Assembly (NCBI RefSeq): GCF_040958095.1
Contig: NC_091193.1
Coordinates: forward strand, 21,217,010 to 21,281,009
Direction of reading: 5' to 3'
Source: Procambarus clarkii
Taxonomy: Eukaryota; Arthropoda; Malacostraca; Decapoda; Cambaridae
DNA length: 64,000 nt
The notes under the pieces were generated by a model. The model did no database searches. It was not told where the DNA came from and saw nothing but the letters and a program-made list of their open reading frames with translations. Below, one piece after another: positions 1 to 11,610 of this stretch. The number at the start of each line of letters is the position of its first letter. The stretch's first letter is position 1. The position numbers were made by a program, and so were the translations under genes.

Positions 1-234
1 CCAACTAGTCCAGGAATTCAACCCAAGAACTCCAGCTATAAGTTGACGATGCAGACCACTGTACTCTATGTACTGCAGGACCCACACTTTAAGCTACAAG
101 ATTTTTGCTGAGAGGCCGACGACCTGTACTAGTAACTGGCCCAATTACTAAGCTGAGGACAGGGTGTGTGTATTGATGATAGGACACTGTTTTGACGTCA
201 GGGTGGTGCACTGAAGTTACCCCGAAGTTCACTA

Positions 235-510
235 ACACATTAATGCCCTTAACGAAGAGAGAAAGCCAGCGGCTTGTCAAAGGCCTAACCATTTGTCCTG
301 AAGACTTTTTCTAGCTGGAATTTAAAATTCAACAGTTTTGGCAATTACCCCTTTTGCAGGTAGACAGTTCATGGGTTTATAACCCTATGGGTGAAAAAGC
401 ATCTCCTGTTTTCAGTCCCATAATGTGGCTTATTTGGGCTTAAAACTGTTGTTCCTTGTCTGTGTTACATGTGACCTTTAGAAGAAATTGTCCAGATCAA
501 CATCCTTCAA
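235..510 (-). repeat. LINE 3'-end fragment, family A
   Basis: Reverse complement of a block that recurs at 1515-1800, 3545-3790 (-), 9454-9645, 9895-10085, 11611-11700 (-), 11960-12180 and 38340-38462. It holds the last part of an RT reading frame (INTWNRLP-like residues in better copies) followed by a conserved tail with TTTGACAAGCC and CTTCCTGTCC. The coding part is decayed. Confidence 0.6.
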
Positions 511-589
511 TTTATAATTAATTTAAAATTCAATGTGTTGCAGGACAGGAAGCCAGAGTGTATTCATACACATTTTGGCTTTTAACAGG

Positions 590-805
590 GTCCCGCTGCC
601 CACCCAAAGCCAAATTACTAACCCCACCCAGGATGCAACCCACACAACAAGCTTGACCAACTCATGAGTACCTACTCAGTGCTAGGTGAACAGAGGTATT
701 AAGTGAAAGGAAATGTGCCCAAGCATTTCTGTCCCGCCTGGGATTTGAACCCAGGAATTCTCGATTGTGCGTCACAAACGAACCCGACTGTACTACCGGG
801 ACCCT
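590..805 (-). repeat. tRNA-derived SINE, family A
   Basis: Read on the minus strand, the head at about 803-732 looks like a tRNA, with a B-box-like GGTTCAAATCCC. The body contains CAGAAATG and a stretch resembling AGCAGTAAATAGGTACC of other copies (3110-3310, 14450-14660, 38180-38335, 45350-45500). It is an old copy with no clear target duplication. Confidence 0.65.
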
Positions 806-1514
806 AATTTGTTCAGTATTTTCTAAAGTTTCAATGAGAACTGCACAGTCTTGCCTGGTTAGCAGTGCTGTTAGCCCTGTGGCCCTCAACCACTCCTGGT
901 ATGATAGTTGAATTAGTTCTGTCAGTAGGGTGGTGTATTGAGGGCAGGGCAGTGTAATGACTGTAGTGCAGTTTCCAATTTGTATTTTAACATTCATATA
1001 TTGTAATATCTTTACAGAAACATCCAATGCAAAGTAGAAAATGACACTACCTATATATGACAACAAAAATTATGTCTGGAGATGAAACAAGTGGCTGGAC
1101 ATGGTGTAAAGTGGTCAATTCATATTGAGGGTTTCCCCCCTGAGGGCCATATGGGTCACATTTGTGTCATTATGAGGGCCACACACAACTAATTGAAGTC
1201 ATTTAACAACAATTATTGCAGAATATTTTTATTACTTGAACTTAGAAACACACAATGTGCATACAAATGATTTAGTGGCTAGCCACATTCATGAATACAA
1301 AGTATTGAAGCAGTGTAACAAAAGGAAAAACAACCAAAATTTTAAACGGCAACATAGACTCCTATGCAACAGCAACAAATACATTGTACAAAAATTAACA
1401 GTTCAAAATGAACATTTATTTACGACTATTCAATCATCCTTAGTGTTTTGTTCCTAAAGCTTGACACCTCTTTTTAATTACAATTTTTGCTGTCTGGCTG
1501 CAATTTGGTCATCA

Positions 1515-1800
1515 AATGACCAAATTACAGTATCCTTTGCGGTGGTGGCAGGTGTGTGCTTGGAAAGGGCCGCATGAGGTGTGCTTCCCGGAAAGGGAAA
1601 CACAAAACAGGAGATGCTTTTTCACCCATAGAATTGTAAACCCGTGGAACCGCTTACCCGCCGAAACCGTAAACGGCAAAACTCTGCTGAGTTTTAAAAT
1701 ACAGCTGGAAAAGATCATCAGGACAAATGGGGGGGGGGACCTTTGACAAGCCACTGGCTTCCTGTCCTCTTCGAGTATACGAGTATTAGTGGCCCTCAGG

Positions 1801-1831
<31 letters not shown>

Positions 1832-1832
1832 A
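1515..1832 (+). repeat. LINE 3'-end fragment, family A, with poly(A)
   Basis: Encodes a short stretch equivalent to NRRCFFTHRIVNPWNRLP, the usual C-terminal end of CR1-like reverse transcriptase proteins. The conserved non-coding tail with TTTGACAAGCCACTGG follows, then an A-run at about 1807-1832. Confidence 0.65.
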
Positions 1833-2559
1833 GTAATGTTTGGCCAGCCTGGTGTAATGCACTTTGCAATATGTCCAGACATCAGCCACTGATCTGGTTG
1901 GATGGACATACTGTACTACATATTTGTATTTTAATTTTTTCAGTATAATCATGTAAAATATTGTACTAGTATATATATTATTATACCCCCCTTTCATTTC
2001 AGCACTATAATGCAACATTTCTAGGGTAATTTACCTGGTTCCTGCAAATTTGGCCACCATTTGGGGCAGACATTGGTATTACCTGTACCTGTTATGTCAG
2101 CCTGTCCATTTAAGTTGCCATAATGAACAGAAAATGGTGTACTATAACACCTGATCCTAATCTTACAAGGCAACCCTAACTTAACGTAGTCTAAGTGAAC
2201 CATGCATAGAAAATGTGAGTGTTTGAGTTACTAGGATTTATAGTACATCATATTTTGTCCGTTGGAAGTTTTGACATCAAAATGTAATGTATTATTTGAG
2301 AGCACAAGTACAGTATGATACATGCACTAGGCACCCTAAATTTTGGTGGCAGTTTCCATGGGAACCAGAGACCATTGAGATCTGATACTACTGAACATGG
2401 TATCATGGTGTCTCTAGTCGTCAGATGTTATCTAATTGTTTGCGTACTTTTTAGGTGGAGCCACCACAGGCATCTCCAATGGTGAGCAATAGCATCACTC
2501 TTTTCAATGTTCGGTGGTTCATGCCTTGGAAACCACTGGCCATTATCAGACCTTATGGT

Positions 2560-2599
2560 CTTGCACATTATCAGACCATAGGGTCTGATAATGTGCAAG
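2560..2599. repeat. Perfect 18-nt hairpin
   Basis: Arms 2560-2577 and 2582-2599 are exact reverse complements (left arm CTTGCACATTATCAGACC), separated by ATAG. The arm core ATTATCAGACC also occurs just upstream at about 2542, so the palindrome lies on a local direct repeat. No gene context. Confidence 0.8.
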
Positions 2600-3109
2600 G
2601 TAGCATGCTGAATAATCACATGTTGGTGGCATTTTCAATTGATTTGGAGATACAGTATAAAATTTGGTTTCAGAGACCAGGTACTAGCAATGGAGTGTTT
2701 GTGGTGTCTTTATCCAGCCACATTGTTTATTATCTATTAAGCATGTTTCTAGGTGTCTACTCTTGTGTCATCTTACAGTTTAAGAAGTACACATTTACCT
2801 GAAAACAAAACCTATTGAATATATTTAAATGTAACCCCCCTTCAATTAAACACTAAGGAAATTAATTCTTATGACTCATGTTAACGACTAGTCTTGGAAA
2901 ACAAAGTGCTATAATTTTTATTCCAAGTTTATATATTCATCATATTTTAATATAATACTTAGGAGCATATTAGAAGAGCTCCTGTAATTCTTGGGGTTTC
3001 TTTCTAGCCATTGATGCAGGCAATATAATTTGATGGATTTTAGGTGCTGGTGGCTGGACACTGACAACCAACTAGATGCAAGCAAATTTCTTATTACATT
3101 CCTATTATT

Positions 3110-3310
3110 GGGGATAGGAAGCCTGTTAGGTTTATTGAGGTCCTTCAAGATCAATAAGTTTCCCTCCCAAGGATCCAACCCACAACAACTGCCTAACTTA
3201 CTTTTAACTATTTTGTGTTAGATGAACAGGTACATCAGGTATAAGGAAATGGGCCTGAAATTTCACCCTCTGCATGGGAGCTTAACCCGGGACTACTGTT
3301 GAGGTAAATA
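3110..3310 (-). repeat. tRNA-derived SINE, family A
   Basis: Same body as 590-805: minus-strand CAGTAGT..CCCGGGTTAAGC head and a body ending in CAACCCACAACAACTGCC (plus-strand reading). Diverged and without a recognisable tail. Confidence 0.5.
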
Positions 3311-3544
3311 CCTCAGTGCTACTTATATACACAGGTTTTACTGTATGCTTCAGACAGTCCTTCAACACTTGTGTTGAAATTTCAATTGAAGATGCTTGCC
3401 TTGAAATGCTTGTTAATCACACAACCAAGGTGGGATTCACCAGTTTTCAACAATCCAACTATTTTAACTCGCATTTCAACAATAATGTTCCTGAACTCCT
3501 CATTTACCCTATGAGATATGGCTTGTTTTCTTTTTACCTGAATT

Positions 3545-3795
3545 TACCTAAAGGCCACCATTTTTAGTGGCCATATCAGGGAGAGGAAGCCGACAGCTTG
3601 TCAAAGGTCACCTGATTATTCCCGAGGATTCTTTCCGGCTCAGTTTTAAACCGAAGTACAGTATTATCTTGGCACTTAAAGAGCTTTGGCAGGTAAGCAG
3701 TTCCTTGTAGTTTATTACTCTATGAAAGAAAAAGCATCTCTTGTTTTCTGTTCTGCAATGGGGCGCTTGTTGAGCTTGAAGCTGTTGCCCTTAAT
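3545..3795 (-). repeat. LINE 3'-end fragment, family A
   Basis: Plus strand reads GGAAGCCGACAGCTTGTCAA followed by the decayed RT C-terminus, the reverse complement of the family A tail. The opposite orientation to 1515-1832 shows these are independent insertions. Confidence 0.6.
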
Positions 3796-4139
3796 AATGG
3801 TCTGGATAATACACAAGGTATTATAGACTGTGAAGTCTAGTATTTAATGAAATTTGATTTTACTTCATCTATCTCGGCCTTCAAAACAACTGCTTAGACA
3901 CATCATTAGAGAGTACTAAACACACACCCAACACTTCACCTCTTACAATCATTACAAAAGAAAAAACTTGAGAGATCAGCTGAAATATATATTACACTTC
4001 TCTCAGTTATATCAACAAACCAACAATAATTGCTAGCCATGTTAATTAGCAATTGATTCAAAGACAATCTTGTTATGAATATTGTATTTGACTGATGGGC
4101 TTGTATTTGGGCAGTGTTGTACCTCAAGCTTAGAGGTGT

Positions 4140-4270
4140 TGTATCCTACAGGCAACACTACAGGTGTTGTATCCTGCAGGTGCCACCACAGGTGCCACCA
4201 CAGGTGTTGTATCCTGCTGGCGACACTACAGGTGCCATCACAGGTGCCACCACTGCACCTGCACCACCAC
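4140..4270. repeat. Degenerate minisatellite (CAGGTGCCACCA-type)
   Basis: Short irregular repeats of ACAGGTGCCACCAC and CAGGTGTTGTATCCTGC follow one another for about 130 bases. Reading frames through it are open on both strands only because the unit lacks stops; no coding evidence. Confidence 0.7.
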
Positions 4271-4439
4271 CTACAACTTGGGGATTGATTTATCAACAAA
4301 AACAATAACAAAATAATATTTGGCAACTGGACATTCATGCTGTCAAGTTGACGCTGTCTGGTGACCTGACCTCTTAACGTCCCATGATGACCCCTGGAGG
4401 GGAAGGGACTGAGCACCTGTAGAGCCTGCTAGAGCACCA

Positions 4440-4960
4440 GTAGAGCCCCAGTTAAGCCCGTGTTGGCGCTCTCCAGGAATCCATACAAGTCAACTCCCGA
4501 TCATCCCCCCCCCTTTCAAATTCCTCCCAGAGACCCCACGACCTAAAGAAGCGATAAATCTGGGCCAGCAACACTCACCTATGTTGTCTGTGTTGGAGGA
4601 AATGTTGACTGGAGGGTCCAGACACTCGGCACGAGGTAAATTATGGTCGTCAAAAGCGAGAGTGCGACAATGGCCTCGTCTCACCTGGTGCCGCGGAACG
4701 CCCCGACAGGAGGCCCACCCTCCGCACTCACTCACTCCTTAAACAAAGTAGGTCTCCTTCCCTCACCAGACACTCTAACCCCTTCAGATGCCGCCCAGCA
4801 CGCCCACCTGCTGGTGATTAGCCAGGAAGGTTGAGGAGGGTGTGAGGGGAGAGGTAGGTAGAGAGCAGCGAGCGTTCGCCGCGGGTTTGTGATCCCGTTG
4901 TGACGCGAGACGGAGCCTCTCTAAGAGAACTGGAGCCACGGCACACTCTCCTAACCTGTC
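4440..4960. promoter_or_regulatory. GC/CpG-rich segment, possible promoter or 5' exon
   Basis: This stretch is clearly richer in C+G and CpG than its AT-rich neighbours. On the minus strand it contains CAACATAG|gtgagt at 4579, a strong splice donor, with an open frame upstream of it from 4735. A first exon reading leftward is therefore possible, but I found no partner exon in 1-4578. It could also be the edge of a mobile element. Confidence 0.3.
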
Positions 4961-4984
4961 TTTCCAACCCTCCCTACTCACATG

Positions 4985-5130
4985 TAATAATAAGTAAATA
5001 ATATATAATAAATGTTTATTCAGGTAAAGTACGTGCATACAAGAGGTTATACAAAAATTGATAGGTTTATAGATAGGGCTGGTATATACAATGCCTAAAG
5101 CCACTGTTACGCAAAGCGTTTCGGGGAATC
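4985..5130 (-). repeat. LINE 3'-tail, family B
   Basis: Reverse complement of a tail containing CCGAAACGCTTTGCGTAA, CAGTGGCTTTAGGCATTG and a terminal TTTATTAT-type run. Further copies lie at 43940-44075 and 60588-60705, all on the minus strand here. It is related to the 3' end of the LINE at 62526-63689 and to SINE family B. Confidence 0.6.
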
Positions 5131-5299
5131 ATGTACGTCTTAATGGGTTTTTATTTATTTTACTTTACCTGGGCCTCTCTGTGGCATACGCGCCTAACTT
5201 ATCTTCCAGCCTCCATACACTGATATATATATATATATCTCAGTTTGTATTTATCTCTCTAGGGTAGACTATCTTAATATCTAAAATATTCTAATATTT

Positions 5300-6115
5300 A
5301 ATGGGTTTTGAAATGGTCAAAGGATTGGCAGATACAGTTTAATGCTGATAAATGTAAAGTTCTGAGGTTAGGTAATGATGATAGAGTTACAAGATACGAG
5401 CTAGATGGTGTTGTGATTGCGAAGTCGGATTGCGAAAGGGATCTGGGAGTTATGATTAGTAAGAATTTAAAACAAAAGGATCAATGCATAAATGTTCGTA
5501 ATAAGGCAAATCGGACACTTGGATTTATTAATCGCAGCGTTAGTAACAAGACACCTGGTGTGGTTCTCAAGCTATATCTTGCTCTAGTTAGGCCCCATTT
5601 AGATTATGCAGTTCAGTTTTGGTCGCCATATTATAGAATGGATATAAATTCACTTGAACGTGTCCAGCGTAGGATGACTAAGTTAATTCCCCAAATTAGA
5701 AATCTTTCATATGAAGAAAGATTAACAAAGCTTAAGTTGCATTCACTGGAAAGGCGAAGAGTTAGGGGTGACATGATAGAGGTTTACAAGTGGATGAATG
5801 GACATAACCGGGGGGATATTAATAGGGTATTAAAAGTATCAACACAGGACAGAACACGAAACAATGGATATAAATTGGATAAGTTTAGATTTAGGAAAGA
5901 CTTGGGTAAATACTGGTTCAGTAACAGGGTTGTTGATTTGTGGAACCAATTGCCGCGTAACATTGTGGAGGTGGGGTCCCTCGATCGTTTCAAGCACGGG
6001 TTGGACAAGTATATGAGTGGGATTGGGTGGTTATAGAATAGGAGCTGCCTCGTATGGGCCAATAGGCCTTCTGCAGTTACCTTTGTTCTTATGTTCTTAT
6101 GTTCTTATGTTCTTA
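5300..6115 (+). pseudogene. CR1-like LINE, 5'-truncated RT C-terminal part
   Basis: The open frame 5308-6036 encodes 242 residues that look like the thumb and C-terminal end of a CR1-type reverse transcriptase. Visible motifs are FNADKCKVLRLG, LVRPHLDYAVQFW, SLERVQRRMTKLIP, LSYEERLTKLKLHSLERRR and VVDLWNQLPRNIVE. The catalytic FADD part is missing because the copy begins after it. Downstream is a short 3' UTR, then about three copies of the 8-mer TTATGTTC at 6085-6115, typical of CR1 3' ends that lack poly(A). The frame has no internal stops, so this is a young insertion. It resembles other fragments at 27740-27950 and 33955-34190. Confidence 0.85.
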
Positions 6116-6179
6116 ATCTCTAATATTCTAATATATCTTAGAATATTTAATATTCAAAGATCAGATATTTTCTACATCG

Positions 6180-6660
6180 CCCTGCCCTGGTGACGCTCTA
6201 TTACTCTCTCATCTCTCCTTATCTGAACTATGGTATTTCTGCTCGAGGTTCTACTACACAAAATCATTTACGTCCTCTAATTACTCAACACAAAGCTGCT
6301 ATTAGAACAATATCTAACTGGCCCCAGACAGCACTCGGTACCCTTACTCAAATCTCTGAATATGTTAAATATTAACTCACTGCACATCCTCTCATGTGTA
6401 CTCTATATATTTAAAACTCTGAACTGTAATGTCAATTATGACCTTAAAAGCTTCTTAGAAGGTTGTAGCAGAACCCATGGGCACCACACCAGAAACAAAT
6501 ATCTATTTGATATTCCAAGAGTACGACTTAATCAAACTAGAAATGCTCTACAAATTAAGGGACCCAGAATGTGGAATGACCTTCCCAATCATATCAAAGG
6601 CTGTACCTCTCTCAACCAATTTAAGATAAAAACTAAATACTGCCTAATAAATTAACCTAC
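6180..6660 (+). pseudogene. LINE RT C-terminal fragment, frameshifted
   Basis: Two overlapping frames (6190-6375 and 6362-6655) encode one RT C-terminus: LYYSLISPYLNYGISARGST, then LNINSLHILSCVLYIFKTL, TRNKYLFDIPRVRLNQTRNA and GPRMWNDLPNHIKGC. The frame changes near 6365. The same protein is intact at 62640-63126, so a small indel broke this copy. It lies 70 bases after the CR1-like copy but belongs to a different LINE family. Confidence 0.8.
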
Positions 6661-6789
6661 CTTACCCCTAAATGTCAACCTATATCTTATTATTTTAAAC
6701 AATGCTGTTTGCTGACCAACTTGTATAATTGCTATTTTCTGCCATGTTCCCCCATTTTTTTATTTTTTTTAACACAATTTATACTTTAA

Positions 6790-6910
6790 GCTCAATTACT
6801 GCTAAAACAGTTGGCATTCTTTCTAAAATAAGATCTTATGTACCTCGCTCTGCCCCAGTAGCGCTGTATTACTCTCTCATCTCAATTATGGTATCCGAGC
6901 CGAGTCGTTA
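6790..6910 (+). pseudogene. Second short fragment of the same LINE
   Basis: Encodes AKTVGILSKIRSYVPRSAPV followed by LYYSLIS, matching the region just upstream of the start of the 6180-6660 fragment and residues of the 62526-63689 copy. Only about 40 codons remain before decay. Confidence 0.6.
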
Positions 6911-7149
6911 GTCATTCACTCTGCCATGTAGAGGAGCTAAATAAACAGGCCGTCCTCTCGAGCTGTCACAACGTCAGAAAAATGCTGTACTAAATTGCGC
7001 GAACCTAACTGATGGACCCAAGAATAGAAAACGTAACAGCCCGTCAATTTACCGAGCCGCTATGATTTATAGTGCATTATATTTTCACGTTGGGGATTTT
7101 AACGTGAAAATACGTGGTATTATTCGAGGGGACAGACAGAAATGCTGTT

Positions 7150-9450
7150 GTGATGCATCCTTCCCACGAGGTCTTGACACTATCAACATTCGCTGCCTCC
7201 GGCGTTTTTACAATCACACACTGATCGACCTAAAATTGCATATATTTTCACTACATTTTATATTGTAAGAATATGTGGCCTAAAAGACAATATCAGAAGT
7301 TATCTCTTGGTAGAGACAAGCCTAATCACAGGTTAACAGGCCAATAATTGTATAATAATGAATGCTGTTTGTTCAAAGTTTCAGATTACATCGTGCATTC
7401 TTGTGTAGAAATGACATCATTACTGATATATACCTTCTGCTGATCAAGCTAACAGTTCTATCAGTACTATTTATGATCAATTTATGGTAGTCAGTTTGAG
7501 TACAACAATTATGCCCATCAGTATTGCGATACAAGTTCGTGAATAATGCATATTATCATTCTTGCAGAATCATCATTGACAAAGCACAGCAGCAGCTGCT
7601 TGTTATGATTAAGAAGAGATAATATTTATCTATATAGCGTTATCAGGATGGGGCCAACAAGGGCAGTGTGTGGCAGTGTAGCAGTCTCCGGCCAGCCTCT
7701 CACCCTCTCATCAAGGTATGTGCCTTAAATCACCATTGTTGCTAACACTGGCTTCAAAAACATTTAAGACATTTGCAGACAAAACACGTTGTTTCAATCA
7801 TGCCATTAGTTCACAGAATTCACGCACATAGTGTGACAAGATATACTGTCTGCCTTCTTTATGTGTGTAGTGAGGCAATATTATATTGCCCATAGTCTCG
7901 ACCACGCTATAGTCTATAGTGTTCATCACAGTTATAATGTTATGTATGCGCTGTATATGCAAGTCAAGCTTTCGCTGCTGTCGTGAACACTACAGTTTAT
8001 GCTTACAACCTGCACTCTGAACTCGTAGAGGGTGCTGTCTATATTATATGAGAGAATATATATTATATGAGAATGTCTATCTAAAGTTGAAGGCCAGACA
8101 CCTGGCCTCGTCCAAATTTACAGGGGGAATGGTCCGAGGTACGGGAGGGACATAGGCTAGTCGGGGTAGGTTAAGCCACCTAAGCTACCTTAGGGTAGCC
8201 ACCTAAGTTAAAGGCTTTAAAAAATATTAGCAATTATAAACACCCCTAGGCCACTTTCCCTGAGTATTTCACAGATTCAAGTGTGAAATATGGCGTATGA
8301 TTAACAAGGAGTTTTTGTCATATAATTTCTAAGATCCATAAAGTTGTTTCAGAGGTTCTTAATATATTTTTCGAGAGAACGAGGAATTATGGATAGATTA
8401 CTATAAACAGAAAAATTATTCCATTAATGTTGATACAAGCAATTTAAAAACGCCTCATATAAGCAAAAAAAGACATTTGATTTCAGATAATCCTAATAAG
8501 TGCCTTTTATCGGGGCCAATAATTTACAATAGAATAAATGATAGACTAATACAAATTCAACTGATGTTAATGATGAACACATGAAACCGTTGCAGGCTCT
8601 GATGATGTTAGTCCTTGCAATGTCGTGGGTATATTAATGCTTGTAATTCCCATAATGCCCCCAATATCTCGAGTATCAGCATCATTAATTATTTATCGGT
8701 CATATGGACCTAGAGGAAGTAAACGGACAAATATTGACGGCAGGAAAGGCATTAACATGCAGATAACGATCTCCGTCTTGCAGTTTGAACTGATGCGTAG
8801 TAAGCAATTATCAGGAGAAAATGCTAAATCACTCTTTATGGTTATTTGGGCTCTGATCGTTGTCGGGGACAGGAAGCCTGTAGTAATTGGGGTCCCTCAA
8901 TAGAGCTATGCTAACGAGTGTATGACCTTTCCCACGATGCAAAACAACAGTGCTCAACTCCCAGGTACTTATCTATTTCTCTGGCGGCTAGGCTTGTATA
9001 GAGATGTAGATGAAGTGAAATGTAAAGTGTGTGTGGCCAGAGACAGAGATACACATTAGAGTATTATGTATCTTATCTCCGTTGAGGTCTGATAAAGACC
9101 TTAATCCAAATGTGTAGAGAGAATAATGGTGTCAAACCACGAATGGAAAATGAAATAAGAACTTAAGCAATTTTGTGTTAATACATTGTTAACTATACCT
9201 ATAACTTATCCTGAGTCCTTTAATTAATGCACCTAGACAGTGTCTAAAGGCACAGTGGAAGACGGGGAACGGGAAACAACTAAGAAAATTCAGTAATCGA
9301 TTTACATGATACTTGGAACTAAATGATCACAACAGTCACGTTACACTTAATCCCTAACACCTTAGTACCATACCGAGATATCCTTAATCCAGCACCTGCA
9401 GGACTGAACAAGGGCAAACAGCTAAAGTTGTCCCAAACAAATGGCGGGCA
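7150..9450. other. Stretch without a recognised gene
   Basis: AT-rich, with no frame showing coding character. The open frame 8625-8903 has no recognisable motif. Within it lies a candidate 5' exon at 7648-7715 (ATG to a GTATGT donor), preceded by TATATAG at 7631. A few decayed pieces of family A tail occur near 8865-8900. Confidence 0.4.
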
Positions 9451-9453
9451 GTA

Positions 9454-9645
9454 GTGCAATCAGATGTAACACAAACAAGGAGCAACAGTCTCAATAACAA
9501 CAAGCCACTATGTAGAACTGAGAACAGGAAATGCTTGTTCACCTACAGGGTTATTAACACATGGAACCGCCTACCCGCCGAAGTCGTGAATGCCAAAATT
9601 CCGTTAACTTTTAAATTACAGCCGGAAAAGATCATCCACTACTAG
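9454..9645 (+). repeat. LINE 3'-end fragment, family A
   Basis: Open for 63 codons; shows QSDVTQTRSNSLNNNKP and LFTYRVINTWNRLPAEVVNA, a clean C-terminus of a CR1-like RT protein. This copy best shows the coding origin of the family A blocks. Confidence 0.7.
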
Positions 9646-9894
9646 CCGTAAGTGACTTAACAATGAATGGGGTTGGCTGCAACAGGCAATTACTTACGTT
9701 TGCCCTAATATCAATATGCATGTCTAGCACTGAACAAATTCCACATTCTTGAATATCAGCTTATGGCTGGCCTACTTCTATGTGAGGCGGTCACCGACTA
9801 GCCTCAGCTTCGACCCAGCCTACGTGACGTCACCTCCGGCCAGTCCTACCACTAGCCAGCGACGTCCTTGATTGTGACGTCAAGCCCCATGGTA

Positions 9895-10085
9895 GTTTAG
9901 GTGGTTCAAAGAATAAGTCTGAAATCGCTTATACGCCGAAGCCGTAGATACGAAAACTCCTGATGTTTAAAATTCAGCTGGAAATTTTCTTTTAGGGCAA
10001 ATGGAGGGACCTTTGACAAGCCGCCGGCTTCCTGTCCTCGTCGAGGCCACCAGTGTTAATGGCCCTCAGGTAAATTCAGGTAAGT
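9895..10085 (+). repeat. LINE 3'-end fragment, family A
   Basis: Decayed coding part followed by a well-kept tail: TTTGACAAGCCGCCGGCTTC, CTGTCCTCGTCGAGG and GGCCCTCAGGTAAATTCAGG. This copy defines the terminal sequence used to recognise the others. Confidence 0.7.
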
Positions 10086-10850
10086 CTCATTTCACTAATG
10101 GACGTCTGTATCAAGAGAAAACTTCCAGGGTGGACTATCGTATCCCTGACAGGCCGTAACACTATCATCAGAAATATACTGATAGCTGACATTTCTACAC
10201 AAGTCGAGGAGGATGTCATATGCTACACAGATGACTTCTGCGTCATTCCGAACAGTGGTAACCGGCTGCGGACTCTCTTTGATATGCTTGCAAATAGATG
10301 TTTTGAATGTGGGCTTATCGTTTCCCCAGAAAAAACTTGGACCCTATGCCCCCCCCTCCTCTTTTTAATGTCAACGCATTGAAAACTGCAGGCAATACAA
10401 ATACCTCGGTGTGAATATTAAGTGACTTTGTAAGCGAATTACAGCTTAGGCTTAAAGAAAAGCTAAAACCACTTTAATAACACTTGCTGGAAAGCGCATT
10501 GTTATTAATGTTAAATATGCCAGAATGTTCTACATGATGTTCATTAGGTCCCTAATTGACTACTAAGTACTATGCTATGACCCTTATAGATTTTCCCAGC
10601 GCTAGACTGTAAGCTTTAGTGAAAATTAAACACCAAGCTATGAAGATAATTCCTGGAGCCTCCAGGTGCACAAGAATTATCAACTTGAGGGGGAACTGAA
10701 ACTCCCAACCACATGTTAAAGAATTGAAAAGCTCAGTACAACGTTCTGTATAAGGGTCATGAGAGATCCAACATCACCAGTGCTACTTACATATAAACTG
10801 GTACTGTTTACCGGTGGGAATTAAAGTGCTACCAACGCACGAGCGAGAAA
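10085..10850 (+). pseudogene. Decayed LINE reverse transcriptase
   Basis: The first frame (10098-10382) contains the RT active-site signature CYTDDFCVIPNSGNRLRTLF, a YxDD variant, then VSPEKTW. After stops and frame changes, recognisable pieces continue (KYLGVNIK, MFIRSLIDY). RNase H-type LINEs such as the copy at 23857 have the same order of motifs. Multiple stops mean it is inactive. Confidence 0.7.
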
Positions 10851-10902
10851 CTGTATGCAAGTAGGTTGAATTTACCAGAATTTACCTGAGGACAACTACA
10901 CT

Positions 10903-11610
10903 TGTAACGTACGATTATGTTACGTTGTTGGGTAGATTAGATACACAGTGTTTAGTGAGTTTCATATTTATTTAGTAGTCTTGATTACAGAAGTCGGTTG
11001 GTGGCATTGTCGTAGAGGTTCAGACGGAGCTTGGAGCAGAGCAGAGAGCTGAGTGATGCCGGAGTCGTGGAGCTCTATGCGGGAGAGCGTGGCGGCTCGA
11101 TGGGGAATCGCGAGTGTCTAAACACGGTGGGGAGCGAGAGCGTTGTAGCTCGATCCGGTCGTAGTCTGCTGTCTGCTCTGTGTCGAAGCTGTAGTGTTTG
11201 GGGTAGATTAGAACTGTATACCTGGTTGATACCTGGTTGATGGGGTTCTGGGAGTTCTACTCTCCAAGCCCGGCCCGAGGCCAGGCTTGACTTGTGAGAG
11301 TTTGGTCCACCAGGCTGTTGCTTGGAGCAGCCCACAGGCCCACATACCCACCACAGCCCGGTTGGTCCGGCACCTATGCACCTGTATACGCCGAGTGTCC
11401 GGCATCGTTTTCGGAAATTGTACTGTTGGCTATTTGCATATCGCTTGCTTATATTTGGTGACTACACTTCAGCTTCCTCCAACTGGATGGAAAGAGTGTT
11501 ACCTGTAATTAGGGAAAGGATATGAGTAGTCATAATTAGTTAATTAGTGCTAATTAGTTTGTCATTAAGGTAATGAAAGATTGGAGCGAGTACAAGGTAT
11601 ACTCGCTACA
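10903..11610. mobile_element. Solo LTR with CACT target duplication
   Basis: A 708-base block begins TGTAAC and ends GCTACA (TG...CA). It is flanked by CACT at 10899-10902 and 11611-11614. The flanks together rebuild a LINE tail, confirming the insertion. No internal coding region is present, as expected after recombination between two LTRs. About 160 bases inside (11222-11381) are a later LINE-tail insertion, so the native LTR is about 540 bases. The retrovirus-like class (Gypsy or BEL) cannot be told from the LTR alone. Confidence 0.6.
11222..11381 (-). repeat. LINE 3'-tail, family C, nested in the LTR
   Basis: Flanked by direct CTGTATAC at 11214-11221 and 11382-11389. On the minus strand it ends in two copies of ATCAACCAGGT. 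It matches the tail of the LINE at 35690-37165 (GGACCAACCGGGCTGTGGTG and CAAGCAACAGCCTGGTGGAC) and the fragment at 43085-43210. It is a very short 5'-truncated insertion. Confidence 0.75.

Noticed and set aside
700-810. Functional tRNA gene (minus strand)
   Set aside because: The tRNA-like head is followed by the SINE body and lacks a clean cloverleaf; the same holds for 33.9, 44.1 and 61.7 kb.
4490-4735. Minus-strand 81-codon frame as a gene
   Set aside because: Only the splice donor is suggestive; no homology or partner exon, so kept as a possible 5' exon only.
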